Assembly (NCBI GenBank): GCA_021397835.1
Contig: JAJFZO010000469.1
Location: 1,220,080 to 1,284,079, forward strand
Origin: Moringa oleifera
Taxonomy: Eukaryota > Streptophyta > Magnoliopsida > Brassicales > Moringaceae
Length of the DNA stretch: 64,000 nucleotides
Reading direction: 5' to 3'
Shown: piece after piece, positions 11,331 through 22,400 of the stretch
Numbering within the stretch: the stretch's first letter is position 1
Layout: each line of letters begins with the position of its first letter
Program-made: the position numbers and the translations under genes
The notes under the pieces: generated by a model
What the model was told of the DNA's origin: nothing
The model's input: the letters and a program-made list of their open reading frames with translations, nothing else
Databases searched by the model: none

Positions 11331-11949
11331 CTATCTACTAAGCAAAGATCTTCTCACGGATGCTTCAACAAACAAATTGAAGAGAAATATTAATTGTTCT
11401 TCAAGTATACAAAGAAATATATAAGCTTTAAAGCATAAGATGAAAAATAAACAAATTTATATTATTGAAAAATTTATAGCAAACCAAATATTCAAAAAAA
11501 AAAAAAAACACATGAAACTAATATGAAAACACAAGAAACAACTTACAATATCGAAACATGCCAATAATTTAAAGGAATATTAAAAGGTATCCTTGAAAGA
11601 GTCATCATATCCCTTAACTTGTGCAAAAAAATCTATGACATCCAAATATGTTATATCTGATTTGCCATGTTGGGGATCATCATTTTGATATTTGAAGTTC
11701 ATCTTTATGTTTTCAAGATCATTGGTTTGGAATGTCTAGTTTGCTTTTATATTTTTCCCTTTACTTTTTAAGAAGCTTGATAAAGATCAATCAAATATTT
11801 GAGCGTACTACAGGTATGAGACCAATGTCTTTTTATTCCACATTTATATTATGAAGTCCTTGTAAATGATGCTACAAGGTTTTACCCTTTTTTTAGTTTC
11901 TCATCACTAGATGTGATTTTCTTAAAGTTATGAAAATCATTACTAAAAC

Positions 11950-12660
11950 CACTATCAAAAGTTATCTTATGTCTTGTCCTTGCCCATGACCACAACCATG
12001 GCCATTAATTATTATAGCTTTCACTTCTAGAATGTTATAAAACTAGTTGGATGAGATTGATAATTTTCACCAAAGCTCATTTTTTTACTTAGTCACAATG
12101 AGATATGTAATTAACTCAGAATATTTTTTAAACTCGTATTCTCGATATTGTTACTGCAAGAGCACATTTGAAGTATGAAAAGTATAAAATGTGTTCTTTA
12201 ACTATTCCTTTTTTGTAACATAAGTTAACAAGGAATATGGAATAATGCGGAGTTATATTTGCTCACTATTTTAAAATCTTGTCAATGTACATGTTGCTAA
12301 TCATCATAGCGAGTTTTTAGGAGGATAACCTGATCATACCGCTCTATCAAACCACATCAAACTTTAAAGGGATCTTTTATCCTAAAATGTTCAAATTTTA
12401 ACCCCTCATAAAAATTATGGCAAAGAAAAATGATCACATTAGCATTACCTTTATTAGATGCATCATTGTTCTCTTTAATGGTACGTACCTCGAAGACCAA
12501 CTAAATGTATTTCATCTTAACCGCTACAATAAATAGTTGCATCTCATAGTGTCAAGAACCACAAATTCAAGTTTTGTGACATATCCAATTGTAAAACTTT
12601 TGACATATAAAATACAACTTACATTAATATGATCATAAAAATATATGTTTGAAAGCAAAA
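11950..12660 (-). pseudogene. Copia gag remnant
   Basis: On the minus strand the piece TFHTSNVLLQ followed by QYREYEFKKYSELI around 12120-12185 matches the conserved centre of plant copia gag. A GHGCGHGQGQ stretch near 11990 corresponds to the basic Gly-rich tail, and a LDMSQ start near 12580 to the N-terminus. Several stops intervene. Confidence 0.7.
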
Positions 12661-14640
12661 AAAAAAATTAGAATAGATAAATCACACGACAATAAAGAAT
12701 GTCTTTGTTAAAAAATAATAATAATAATAATAATAACATAGTTTTCAAACATGATAAATATAATTACATTAGATAAATGGATTCTTTTTTTAATTATATT
12801 CTCTTTCAAGGTAAACTACAGTTTTAGATAATATCAAGATGGCACTTAATTAGCTCTCAAGATAACATCGTACTTTTGGAACATTCGAGATCAATTAATG
12901 GGTTACAGAGGTCTCCTCAAGAATCAACTTTTTTAGAAAAAGCATCTAGAGATAATTTCGCCTTTACTTGAACAATCTTCACAATTTAAAATCATAAAAA
13001 TCATTGAAACAAAAATATTATATGAGACTTGAAATAACAATTAAAGTAAAAGGCGATAAATAAAAGTTAATGCTTGAATCAATATGTTATAGTAAAACAA
13101 CATGAAAATATATTCAAACTTATTATAATCAATTGAGATAATATGATTAAATGTATAAACATAACATTGACAAGCATATCTTACCACTAAAATAATCAAC
13201 ATATAATATATAATAATTAATATAAATAATTACAATATCCACAAAAATATATAAACTCTAAAATGATAATAAAAAAAGCATTAAAAACAAATTTATAACA
13301 ATAGTATAAAAACCATAGGAATAAGCAAAAGTGCATAGAGCCACCATCAAAGACATCAAATTTTGCACAAAATAAAAGGAACTTTGTCCGATGTTCCTAA
13401 AAGTTTGGATACACTTTTCACATAAAAAAAATCATTGACAAATAACGCAGTAATGTCTACTAATTAATTCAACGGACTATCCTTTACTTTAAAAATCAAA
13501 GGACAGAAGTTATAACTATATCATTTGCTTTTGTTGAGTGTTTCTTCTTTTTACTTATTGTTCATGAGTAGCAACAACAACAAAAGAATTAAATATCAAT
13601 ATAATGACCATCATTTCTACTTTCATGACTCAAACAAATAATGAAAATAAGATTGGAAATCGATTCGTTACCAACAACACACATTGTAAGTTTGCATCAT
13701 GGGTAAAATTAATTTAATGTGGATCTTTATCAATCAAGTGTAGAATATATGATTATTATGACAAGACAAATAAATTGCGAGTCTCAAACATCAACTTTAT
13801 GCATTGTGCTTTGATAAGTGAAAACGCTCATGATTTATCAGAAAATGGAGATGTGCATGTCATTGAAAGATGATAGAAATTACCACGACTTACATGGACC
13901 ACCGTCCAAACTAATGCAAACAACTGCCTACTGCATTAATAATTGTTGAAAACGCATATTAAAAGCCCATCCCAAAGACGAAAAGATGCATTGTAATGCA
14001 TATCGTAACTACAATTTCAAAATTGAGCAATTTGTAATGATAACGTATTATAAAATAAAAATAAATCTATAAAAAAATTAAGATAACATGAAGAGAATGA
14101 AAAATATATTACAATACCATAATAAGAAAGAGTAATATTCTCTTTTATTCATATATTTCTCATATTAAATATAATTATTTATACACAATCTTTTCGTAAT
14201 AAAAAGACACAAACTGATGTTATCATAATTATGATAATCAAGAGGTATTAAGAAATTTAAGGTAGCAGGATAAAAGTGGTAGAAGAATATGTTTTCAATA
14301 TGAAAAGGTTGAATCATATGCCTTGAAAATGAGTGGATATCCATCATAATATTCATAATAAAATGAATATTATAATGGTAGCATTGTAAGATTTGAAAGT
14401 AGTTAGTTAATTTTATATTGCATTTAAGGAATCATAAAATTTAAAATTAGTTTTATATCATTATTATAATTGTTATTGTTATTTTTATATTATTTTTTAA
14501 TAAATATATTATTGTGTATCATTAACTGTTACTTTTTTTTAATTTAAGGAAGATCTGATTTTAAAAATTATATTTGTATCAATAAAAAGAAGGTAAAAAC
14601 AATAGAGAAAGTTCAGATTTTTAAAGAGTTTTGGCCGAGT
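12661..14640. other. AT-rich intergenic stretch, no gene seen
   Basis: No convincing reading frame, RNA gene or transposon domain was seen. The copia element's missing LTR could lie here in decayed form. A short (TAA)n run lies at 12713-12736. Confidence 0.5.
12713..12736 (+). repeat. (TAA)n microsatellite
   Basis: Uninterrupted TAA/ATA trinucleotide run of about eight units. Confidence 0.9.
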
Positions 14641-15002
14641 TGCATGGGATTTGATGGAGGAGACTTAGTCAGTAGAGTTTACCACAACAAAACGGAAACA
14701 GGTATTCACTGCCTCCCAATTTATAATTCCGAAAAACCAAACTCTAACCTTCACTTCCTCTCTCTCTCCCAATTTACGTACAATGTTTCTACTTGTTGCT
14801 CACCAATTCATAAACACGGAGCCAACCAACCCCCCCACCCTCCCCAAACACGTTTTCATTTTTTCTCTCTAGCTTGTTCTTCAGTTTTCACAATTCAATA
14901 TAATCTAATCACGATTTCAAAAAAAGAATAACGACGAAGATTCAGTGCCTCTCTTTTTCCTTTTGTTATCAGAAATTAGATTTCTTTTCAATGCGTTGTG
15001 AA

Positions 15003-15515
15003 TGGTGGAAGCTACCTTGAGTTCTATGAGCTTCATGCTTTCCTTTTGCAAAACAAGGGTGAGCTCTCCTCTAACTGTCTCCGTTGCCATTGCTTTCGCT
15101 TTCGGATCCTGCAAGGAAGGCTGGTACTACCACTGCCTCCGCTTTGAACCTTAAACCAAATGCTAACCCCCCTCCCTCCCCCTCCCCCCCCCCCCTTTCT
15201 CGGGTCATTAAATCATTCTCTCATTTAATATTCTTCATCCCTAAATTTACTGCTTCTTTTGGGTCCAATCTATTTTTGTTTTCTTTTTCTACTCAGTTCT
15301 TACTGCAAGGGATATTATATTTATTGTTTTTGAGTTTTGATTTGTCAAGGACTGTAAGGATGTTCTTGTACAACAAGCAGAAGAAGAACCAGAACGCCAA
15401 GGGCAACAAGCTCCTTATCAGCAACAATGTATTGGGGAGCGTTGGGCTAATCCGTTTCGTGGTAAACGAGAATGAGCTTGTTGTTGAGGTTATCTGACAC
15501 CGCTTTGAAGTCTTA
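15003..15515 (+). pseudogene. At4g22758-like (DUF7054) pseudogene, frameshifted
   Basis: From 15361 the frame reads MFLYNKQKKNQNAKGNKLLI, then an N-VLGSVG-IRFVVNENELV stretch. I recognise this as the ubiquitin-like-fold start of the plant At4g22758 / DUF7054 family of unknown function. It then hits TGA at 15495. Skipping one T there restores DTALKSYA, the expected continuation, so a single-base insertion broke the gene. After SYA a second stop (TAA) ends it and the rest of the domain is missing. Upstream, 15003-15180 holds open but unrecognised pieces that may be the old N-terminus or 5'UTR. Confidence 0.6.
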
Positions 15516-15639
15516 TGCCTAAATAAATATAAGTTAGTTATCTTTAACATTTAATAATAATTAAAATTTCATTGTCTTTTTACTTTACTATCTGATTTAA
15601 CTAACGAGTAAGTTCACAAACTGCTCAATTATAGGAATG

Positions 15640-16010
15640 CTTCAAGGAGTTGGTTGCTTTGGCTACTGAGCCAAAAGAGGGATCTTTTAACATGCTTGAG
15701 GTAGAGTACACTAAGCTCTACTATGAGGCTATAAGTGAAAAGAACATGCATCGAGTGTACAAGATTAATAATCAAGCTCGATCATGGCATTCAAGACAGC
15801 TTTAGTAATGCAAGATAATGTGCTCTCAGATGAAGGCTACGGAAGAGCGCATGGAGTTGGAGCATAAGACTATGGAGGAGAGATTGGATCAGGAGCTCAG
15901 GGCGAAAGAGCATAATCATTCACACTATAAAAGCAGTATGCAACAGCACTTACAGATAAAACTTGATATGAATGAGTGCATCCGTGGCATCAAGGTTTTC
16001 CTTTTGTAAA
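15640..16010 (+). pseudogene. Coiled-coil fragment, possibly a PTTA/En-Spm-type transposon protein tail
   Basis: The frame ECFKELVALATEPKEG... continues through a HRVYKINNQAR piece, meets two stops, then resumes in a charged helix (15818-16009) rich in Glu, Lys, His and Met. A short xRVYxxxxQA motif followed by a coiled coil is seen in plant transposase_24/PTTA proteins, which is why I suggest that origin. The similarity is weak and I do not claim a function. It lies directly after the broken DUF7054 piece, separated by a possible acceptor-like TATAG. Confidence 0.35.
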
Positions 16011-16377
16011 GCGTACCTTCAGCAGCGCCAGATTCTTAGATGTCATTTCTTCTGTATGAACAGAATATTTGATTTTATTTATGTAATTTTTATTTTATGA
16101 AGAACAAGAACATATTGTATTTAATTTTTTATTTTATATAATTTATTTTCATAAATTTTATGTAATTTTGCATTAATTATATTTTTTAAAAATTAATATT
16201 AAACTTAACGATCGTGTTGGTGCATCCAAGACATTCTCTGGTAACATTAATTCCTCTATCAGCAAGGTTGTTCATAACTAAAAGAATATACAAATATTAA
16301 TCTCCACAGGAAGATCATCTTTTTAGAATTTATTAAGCATCAAATCTTCTTCCAAGTGGGATACCAATCCATAAGTT

Positions 16378-17560
16378 TTATTCTGGCAAATTACTCCCTT
16401 CATTAACAAGCCATCTATATGCACTCTTCACCAAATAAATACTATTAAAATTCAAATGCCATACCATAACATTTTGGGATCTAATTTTATGAAGAGGCAC
16501 ATGGCTTGTAGTTGTTCCTTCATCATAAAAAAGATTCTGCATGAATGAATCTCTCATCAACCACCTTGACTTGGTCAATCAATGTTAACATTTTGTTATC
16601 TTTATTGGCTTGTGATGTGGTGCGAATGGAAATCATCTATCGTTCTATATACTCTCTGATTCTTCATTATAGATCTTCCATCTAAAGCCCTCAGCAAAAG
16701 CACTTTTAGCCTCCCACATGCTATGCTAGATAAGTGAAGATCTTTCTCTTATACAAACATCTGAAGTGATCATTAGGAAAATATTTAGCTTTGGTTACAG
16801 TATGTATTAAATTTTCAATGTTATGCATTAATCTCCATCCTTATTTTCCTAGTAAAGAAAGGTTAAACAAATGCTTAACTCTACAAGTCCTCCTAAATTT
16901 TTCCCAGTACACATTCTCCTCCATTTTCACCACTGCATACCTTTGCTTGTTGGATTTCAATGCTACTAAAAACAACAAAGAAGTTTATTTATATCAAAAC
17001 ACATTGATTTTGGCAACAAGAAGCAACACAATGAATATGTAGGGATGGATTGAAGAACATCCTTAATCATGATTTTCTTACCCCCTATAGGTATTGGTTT
17101 CGATCCTACTCCAACCTGAGATCCTAGCAACCAATCTTTCTTTATGTCCCTAAAAGCATTTGATTTGTTTTTACCAATCATTGCTAGCAAACCAAGATAT
17201 CTCTCAACATTTGAAGAAGCTTAAGTCTCATTTTTGTTTTGTATTAGTATTTCCACTAGAGAATAGAGAAGTTTTTTCAAAGTTCACAGTCTGACTTGAA
17301 TAATATTTATATGAGAATAGTATGCTCCTCAACTTCTCACTTTCGCTAGCAAGTAGAATGCAATCATTTACAAAGAATAAATAAGTTACTCTAAGCCCTT
17401 ACATGCTTGACTAAATACCATGAATGTACCCATCTGCTTGTAGCTTTGTAAGTGCACCAAAGAGCTTTTCTAAAACAATCAATAACAAGCATGGTGACAA
17501 AGGATCACCCTAGCATAATCCTTTAGTTGGTTTGAAAGTTTCAGAAATTGAATTATTCAA
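16378..17560 (-). pseudogene. LINE reverse transcriptase C-terminal remnant
   Basis: Minus-strand pieces are ETFKPTKGLC then GDPLSPCLLLIVLEKL (about 17460-17530), FFVNDCILLASESEKL (degenerate FADD box, near 17350), KIMIKDVLQSIPTYSLCCF plus LLPKS (17000-17110), and near 16440-16480 the zinc-finger segment NVMVWHLNFNSIYLVKSAYR. These are standard plant L1-type landmarks in order. The FADD box reads FVND, so the site is inactive. Confidence 0.8.
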
Positions 17561-17589
17561 TAGAATTGAAAACAACACTGAGGAAAGAC

Positions 17590-18670
17590 ATATTATTAGA
17601 GATTTAAAGATCCTACCTTCTTGAAAATCTCTTGATCCTTGACCATATCATTAGGCATCACTTCAGCCCTGCTTCCCTTACCCAGCTCAATCTCCTTCAT
17701 GTCACGTCTCCCACTATCTATCACGCTTCCCTCCCTTAATCTTATTACCTTGTAACCCAAAATCTTCGCCATTCTCAAACTAATTTCTGAATTTCACCTC
17801 TAATTGCCCAATCACACTCAAACCACATACTTGTAGGTCTTCCATCACGCTCTCGCGACCCGATAGCATGATATTATTCGATTCTGTCATAACTGGACCT
17901 ACCTCCATCTCTGACAATCGTCCACCAGCCCCTATATGCTCTATGTTGTCTTTCTTCTTCCTATCGCTCTCTATAATTGACTCTCCAAGCATGTCACAAA
18001 TATTCTCCTTGACTCTGCCAGACGAAAAGAGAAGGCTTCCTACACCACCTCTCGACCACTTTTAAGTTAAAAAGACTCAAAATTAGACAAGCCTACATCC
18101 ACCATGCTTTTATCTGAGTCAGCCTAATTCCGCCCCATTTCCATTTGAGTTACTGTGACATAAAATCCTCAATTAGGCCATCCCAGCTGACTCGTATCCA
18201 TTTGATTTGTTTGGGCCTACAACTCTTATTTGGGTTGACCCACCCGATACCATTAAGTTTTTACCTAAAGCCAGCCCATCCACATCATTTAGTGTTGTAA
18301 GCCTCCACTACAGCCTAGATCAGACCCCCCACTCAATACCATCAAACGGCGTCGTCTTTTTCACCTGAATAATCTCACCATGACAACCGATTGCATTTGC
18401 AACTTCGTTACACGTTGCCACCAACGACCATCTACTTCCATGATTTAATAGCGCCACCAGATCTACCTTTTTGTTGTGTTTCGGATTTCATTGCATTCAC
18501 CTTACTACACTTCCTCTGTAGCCACACCCAAGTACCCAAATCCATCACAAGCATCATCACTTGACTTGGATCAATGGTACCATGCGCGATCTCACCCCTG
18601 GCAACATTTTCGACTTCTTTTTTTTTTTTTTTTTCAAAAGGTGCTCTCTCGCCTGCCTCCACCATTCAAA
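17590..18670 (-). pseudogene. Possible LINE ORF1 remnant
   Basis: Three broken minus-strand frames (17596-17778, 17780-17992, 18432-18665) are charged, Lys/Glu/Gly-rich and of no clear family. Their position directly upstream of the RT remnant is the reason to assign them to the LINE. A 19-base T run near 18619-18636 lies in this part. Confidence 0.35.
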
Positions 18671-19410
18671 CCCTTCGCCATCATCTGACGGAAACATCGA
18701 CCTGCCCTCCCATTAACAATTTTGAACAATCATAAGCACTTCACTGCCATTTGAACCTACCACTACCAATAAAACTCTATTACCTTCTCCCTTTTGAAAC
18801 CAACCCACCTCCCAAACGATCATCATCAAGCTATTCATCAATAGCCACAGCCATTGGTGACACCTTTTTACCTTTATTTTATTCTATTAAATGCATACCA
18901 CTCTCCACTACATCAAATTCAAAAACTTTCCTCCGAATTCTAGCAGCGCACTCCACGGTACCCTTACTGTTAGTTTCCTGTCCAAGAGACTGCAAACAAA
19001 CTTGCAAGGAGAAAATAAAGATCTTATAAGATGAACTACTAAACCAAGATAGCTGTGAACAAAGCAGTTCACTGGTAGTTCTTCATTGGACATGGCAAAG
19101 TTATTTAATCATGCTCAAGGGCAAGACAGATCAGACCATGTCAGATTTCATGTTAGCAACTAAGAAGCCCAGAATACTCTTAAGTGCTACCAATTTTCCT
19201 GATAGAAAATAAGTTTGTGATCGTGACCTCATGAAGGATGGTAAGAAGTAGCAAAAATATTCAGGCATAGTCTCAACAACCTCTTGGATTTCATGTTCAG
19301 ACCCCAATCATGTAAAGTGATGCATTGACTTGTATATAGCTCTAGACTAGAGCAAAATCCATTCACATGATATGTACATTCTCTTAACAACTGGCTTCAG
19401 TTTTGCATCC

Positions 19411-22400
19411 TCATGAAGGTAGAGTCCTCAGCAACCGGAGTGCCCGTCGCCACTGTGGTCTCTCAGATAGAACAATCCTTCTCAAAACTGGCACTGCCCC
19501 AGCAGCTATAATTGCTGAATGATTCTCACTGTCCATGCTTAGGTTATACAATATGGCTAACCCGGCTTCAATAGCCCTCTCACTCCCTTGCTCAATCAGC
19601 TTCACCAATGGAAATATTCCTCCTTCAGAGGCAACAGATTGACTGAAATCTACTATCCCTTCAGATATAAGTCTATTGAGTTCGAGAACAGCAGCTTCCT
19701 GAACTTCTGGAGAGAAAGAGGATTTGATCTGCTCTACAAGTCTTGGGATTGTCTCATAAAGAGTTAACTCCACATTGATTGGACTCTCAAAAGTGAAATT
19801 TGGACCAGAGAGAGGTCTCAGTTTAACTAGACAAGCAGCAACCCAATCTTTGTTATGAAGAGGGATGTTTGACTTAAGGATTTCACGGAGCAACTTAGTG
19901 AAATGAGCAGCATTTATGGTTTGGGAAAATTTCTCAGAATCAAGAAGTTTAGTGAGTAACCGGGATGCTGCAGAGATTACAAGACCAGCTTCTTCAACTT
20001 CAAGGGCATATTTTTCAGGCTGCTTGACTTCCAAATCGAATTCCATATCTGCAAAAAATAAGATATACATTAAGAATTCAGATGCTAGACATGAAAGTTT
20101 ATTCCACTTTACCTGAGAAAGAACATAAACTACTGCAGGGACTCAAATGAATTGATTCGTAGAAAATGCTAAGGAATATTTAAAAGTACCTACAACAAGG
20201 ACACATTATGTACTCATGCTAAGTAGATAATCAATCCTTATTCAAATTGTCAATAAACTTGTGTATAAAAGCCATAGAAAACAAGAATGAATGACTTTCA
20301 GTGTCCAGGGGCCCCTCAAGCATATACAAATTCATTTAGAGCAAGCAAGCAAGAATTTATTGAACCATTTTTTAAAGAAAAACATAGGGCAATCTCTAAT
20401 GAGCAATACCAATGAAAACCTCATATAGTGCTGATTATGTGACCCAACTTCTTAGGGAGGTCAATTGATTTGGCTGGCTAGGTCATTCATTGCCTCTCTA
20501 TAGCTTCTGCAATTTAGGTGGGTGCAATTCGGGTATAGGTTAAAACCATCATGGCAGCAACATTCTTCAAGAATGAGCAAAGCCAATGATCAACTGGAAA
20601 ATCAAATTTTATTTCATCTCACAGAAATTAGCAAAAAATGGTTATACATAAACGAATATGTAAATAAAAAGATAAATAACTTGGACTTATCTGACTACTT
20701 TTTAGGGTTTCGTTTCTCCATTGCACCAGAAAGTGACAGGTGCATATTTATCCTCACCAATGGAAAACAAACTGGAGCTCTTTATTCAACAGTTAATAAC
20801 TAGAATCACGTGGCACGAAAAATGAGAACTCACCTAAATATTTTGAGATCCAGAGAAACAGATAAATGAATGGAAGAAGAGAAAGAATCATTGATTAATA
20901 TGAAACATAAATAGATAATAACCCATAGCAAATGAGAATGATATTACCACTTCAGCAAAGATTCAGCTTGAAAACATGCAGTAAAAATCTTACTGACTGT
21001 AAACAAAAGAAAGTTGAGAAATCTGAACGATATTCAAAGTAGCCTTCCCCCCCCCCCCCCCCCCCGATAGAAGATATCAAAGTAGTACCAACAAATCAAA
21101 AATAAATTAAGTAATTAATAATGAAAAAAGGTTATGGGCTTCTGTAGTGAGAGAGTTTGAACAAGGAATAGAAGGAGGAGTTAAAAAAAAAAAAAGAGAA
21201 CAAGGAGTTTGCAGTGGCAGAGGCACAATCCAAAAGCTGTCTACCTGATCCGTATACAAGCAATCCAACATGTCATCTTCATTTCATACCTTATGCTCAG
21301 ACTTTCCCTAGACAACTCAATGCAGATTATAGAAAATTAAAGAAGAAAAAGAAAAAGATCCAGGGATGGACTTAGCAACCTCCTCCAGCTCTGTTATTCT
21401 TTTAATCAAAATAAGTTTCTTCTACAATTTATGTTTTCACATTAAAGACAACAGTTTCTCATACCTTTGAAGACTTTTTGATGGAAAACGGCATCCAAAC
21501 CAGATGCAATATCTACTGAAATTATTGTGTCCATGCTTGGGTCAATCACTGTCACAAACTCAAGGATTGAAGTTGCTTTTCTTTGTAGACATGGGGATGC
21601 AGTCTTCATGATCTTCACAAGTTGAGCAATGACAGCAGAGTCTAGCATTTCTTTCCTATAATTAGACTCCAATATGTTAGGATGGTCAACGTAATCTCGA
21701 ACTGCAAATTTACAGATTCATCACACAGCTACTTAATTACATAGTTAAATCACATACCCACACTAACTTACTACAGCATCCACACATGATGATACCCGAG
21801 TGAGAAGCAAAACCCAGTGAAAATTGAAATTGAAATTGCCACTACATTACTCCATCAAAGAGAAAAAGAGATGCAAAGATATCTGTTTCTAATCTAGATG
21901 CAGAATTCCTACCTATCACAAACCAGACCACCTTAGTCTGTTTTTACTTTTTCCCACTAAAAGGGAAGAAACAAAGAAGGGTCAGTAAGGAGAGTAAGCC
22001 TCATGCAACATCAAGGGGGAGATAGATACGAAGACATGGTGTTGCAGTCCAAGCAAAAAGCTATAGGGCCACACAGAGACCTGTCACTTTTCACACTCCC
22101 ATCAATATTCATTTTCTTTTTCACCAATCCCACAGGAGGATTCAGTTCATGGTGGACAAATTGGTCTTTCCATCCCCCTTAGTATTAGCAGTGGAGATTT
22201 TGTGAGGATAAGGTAAAATTAAGAGAGGGTAATTATGAAGTTGGGTGATATTAGAATACAAAATGAACTTATTTCAATGAATTCAAGTGCTAAATTTGGC
22301 ATAGCAAAGACAAGCATCCACAGGAAAGTATCAGAGAGTATTTAAACTGAATAGGTAAAAGGAATAGGCCACAAACTAAGTACCAGGTGAAACAACCAGG

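Larger units (their letters stand above)
10440..12660 (-). mobile_element. Antisense decayed Ty1/copia retrotransposon (gag to integrase)
   Basis: Read on the minus strand from high to low coordinates, gag, a Gly/His-rich nucleocapsid-like piece, a protease-integrase spacer and the integrase core appear in copia order. The RT and RNase H that should follow below 10440 are absent, because the sequence changes to the gypsy-type region. No LTR of this element could be identified. All frames are interrupted. Confidence 0.75.
16370..18700 (-). mobile_element. LINE (non-LTR) retrotransposon remnant with internal deletion
   Basis: Minus-strand reading gives, from high to low coordinates, low-similarity pieces that may be ORF1, then abruptly the middle of a LINE RT (GDPLSP region), its C-terminal part and a zinc-finger/RNase-H-like end. 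The endonuclease and N-terminal RT are absent, so a large internal deletion must have joined about 17590 to 17560. All frames are interrupted. It lies between the pseudogene area and the 3' end of the ARM gene. Confidence 0.75.

Noticed and set aside
14644..14931. 95-codon + frame as a gene
   Set aside because: Low-complexity Ser/Pro/Phe wording typical of a pyrimidine-rich leader; no family match and no continuation.
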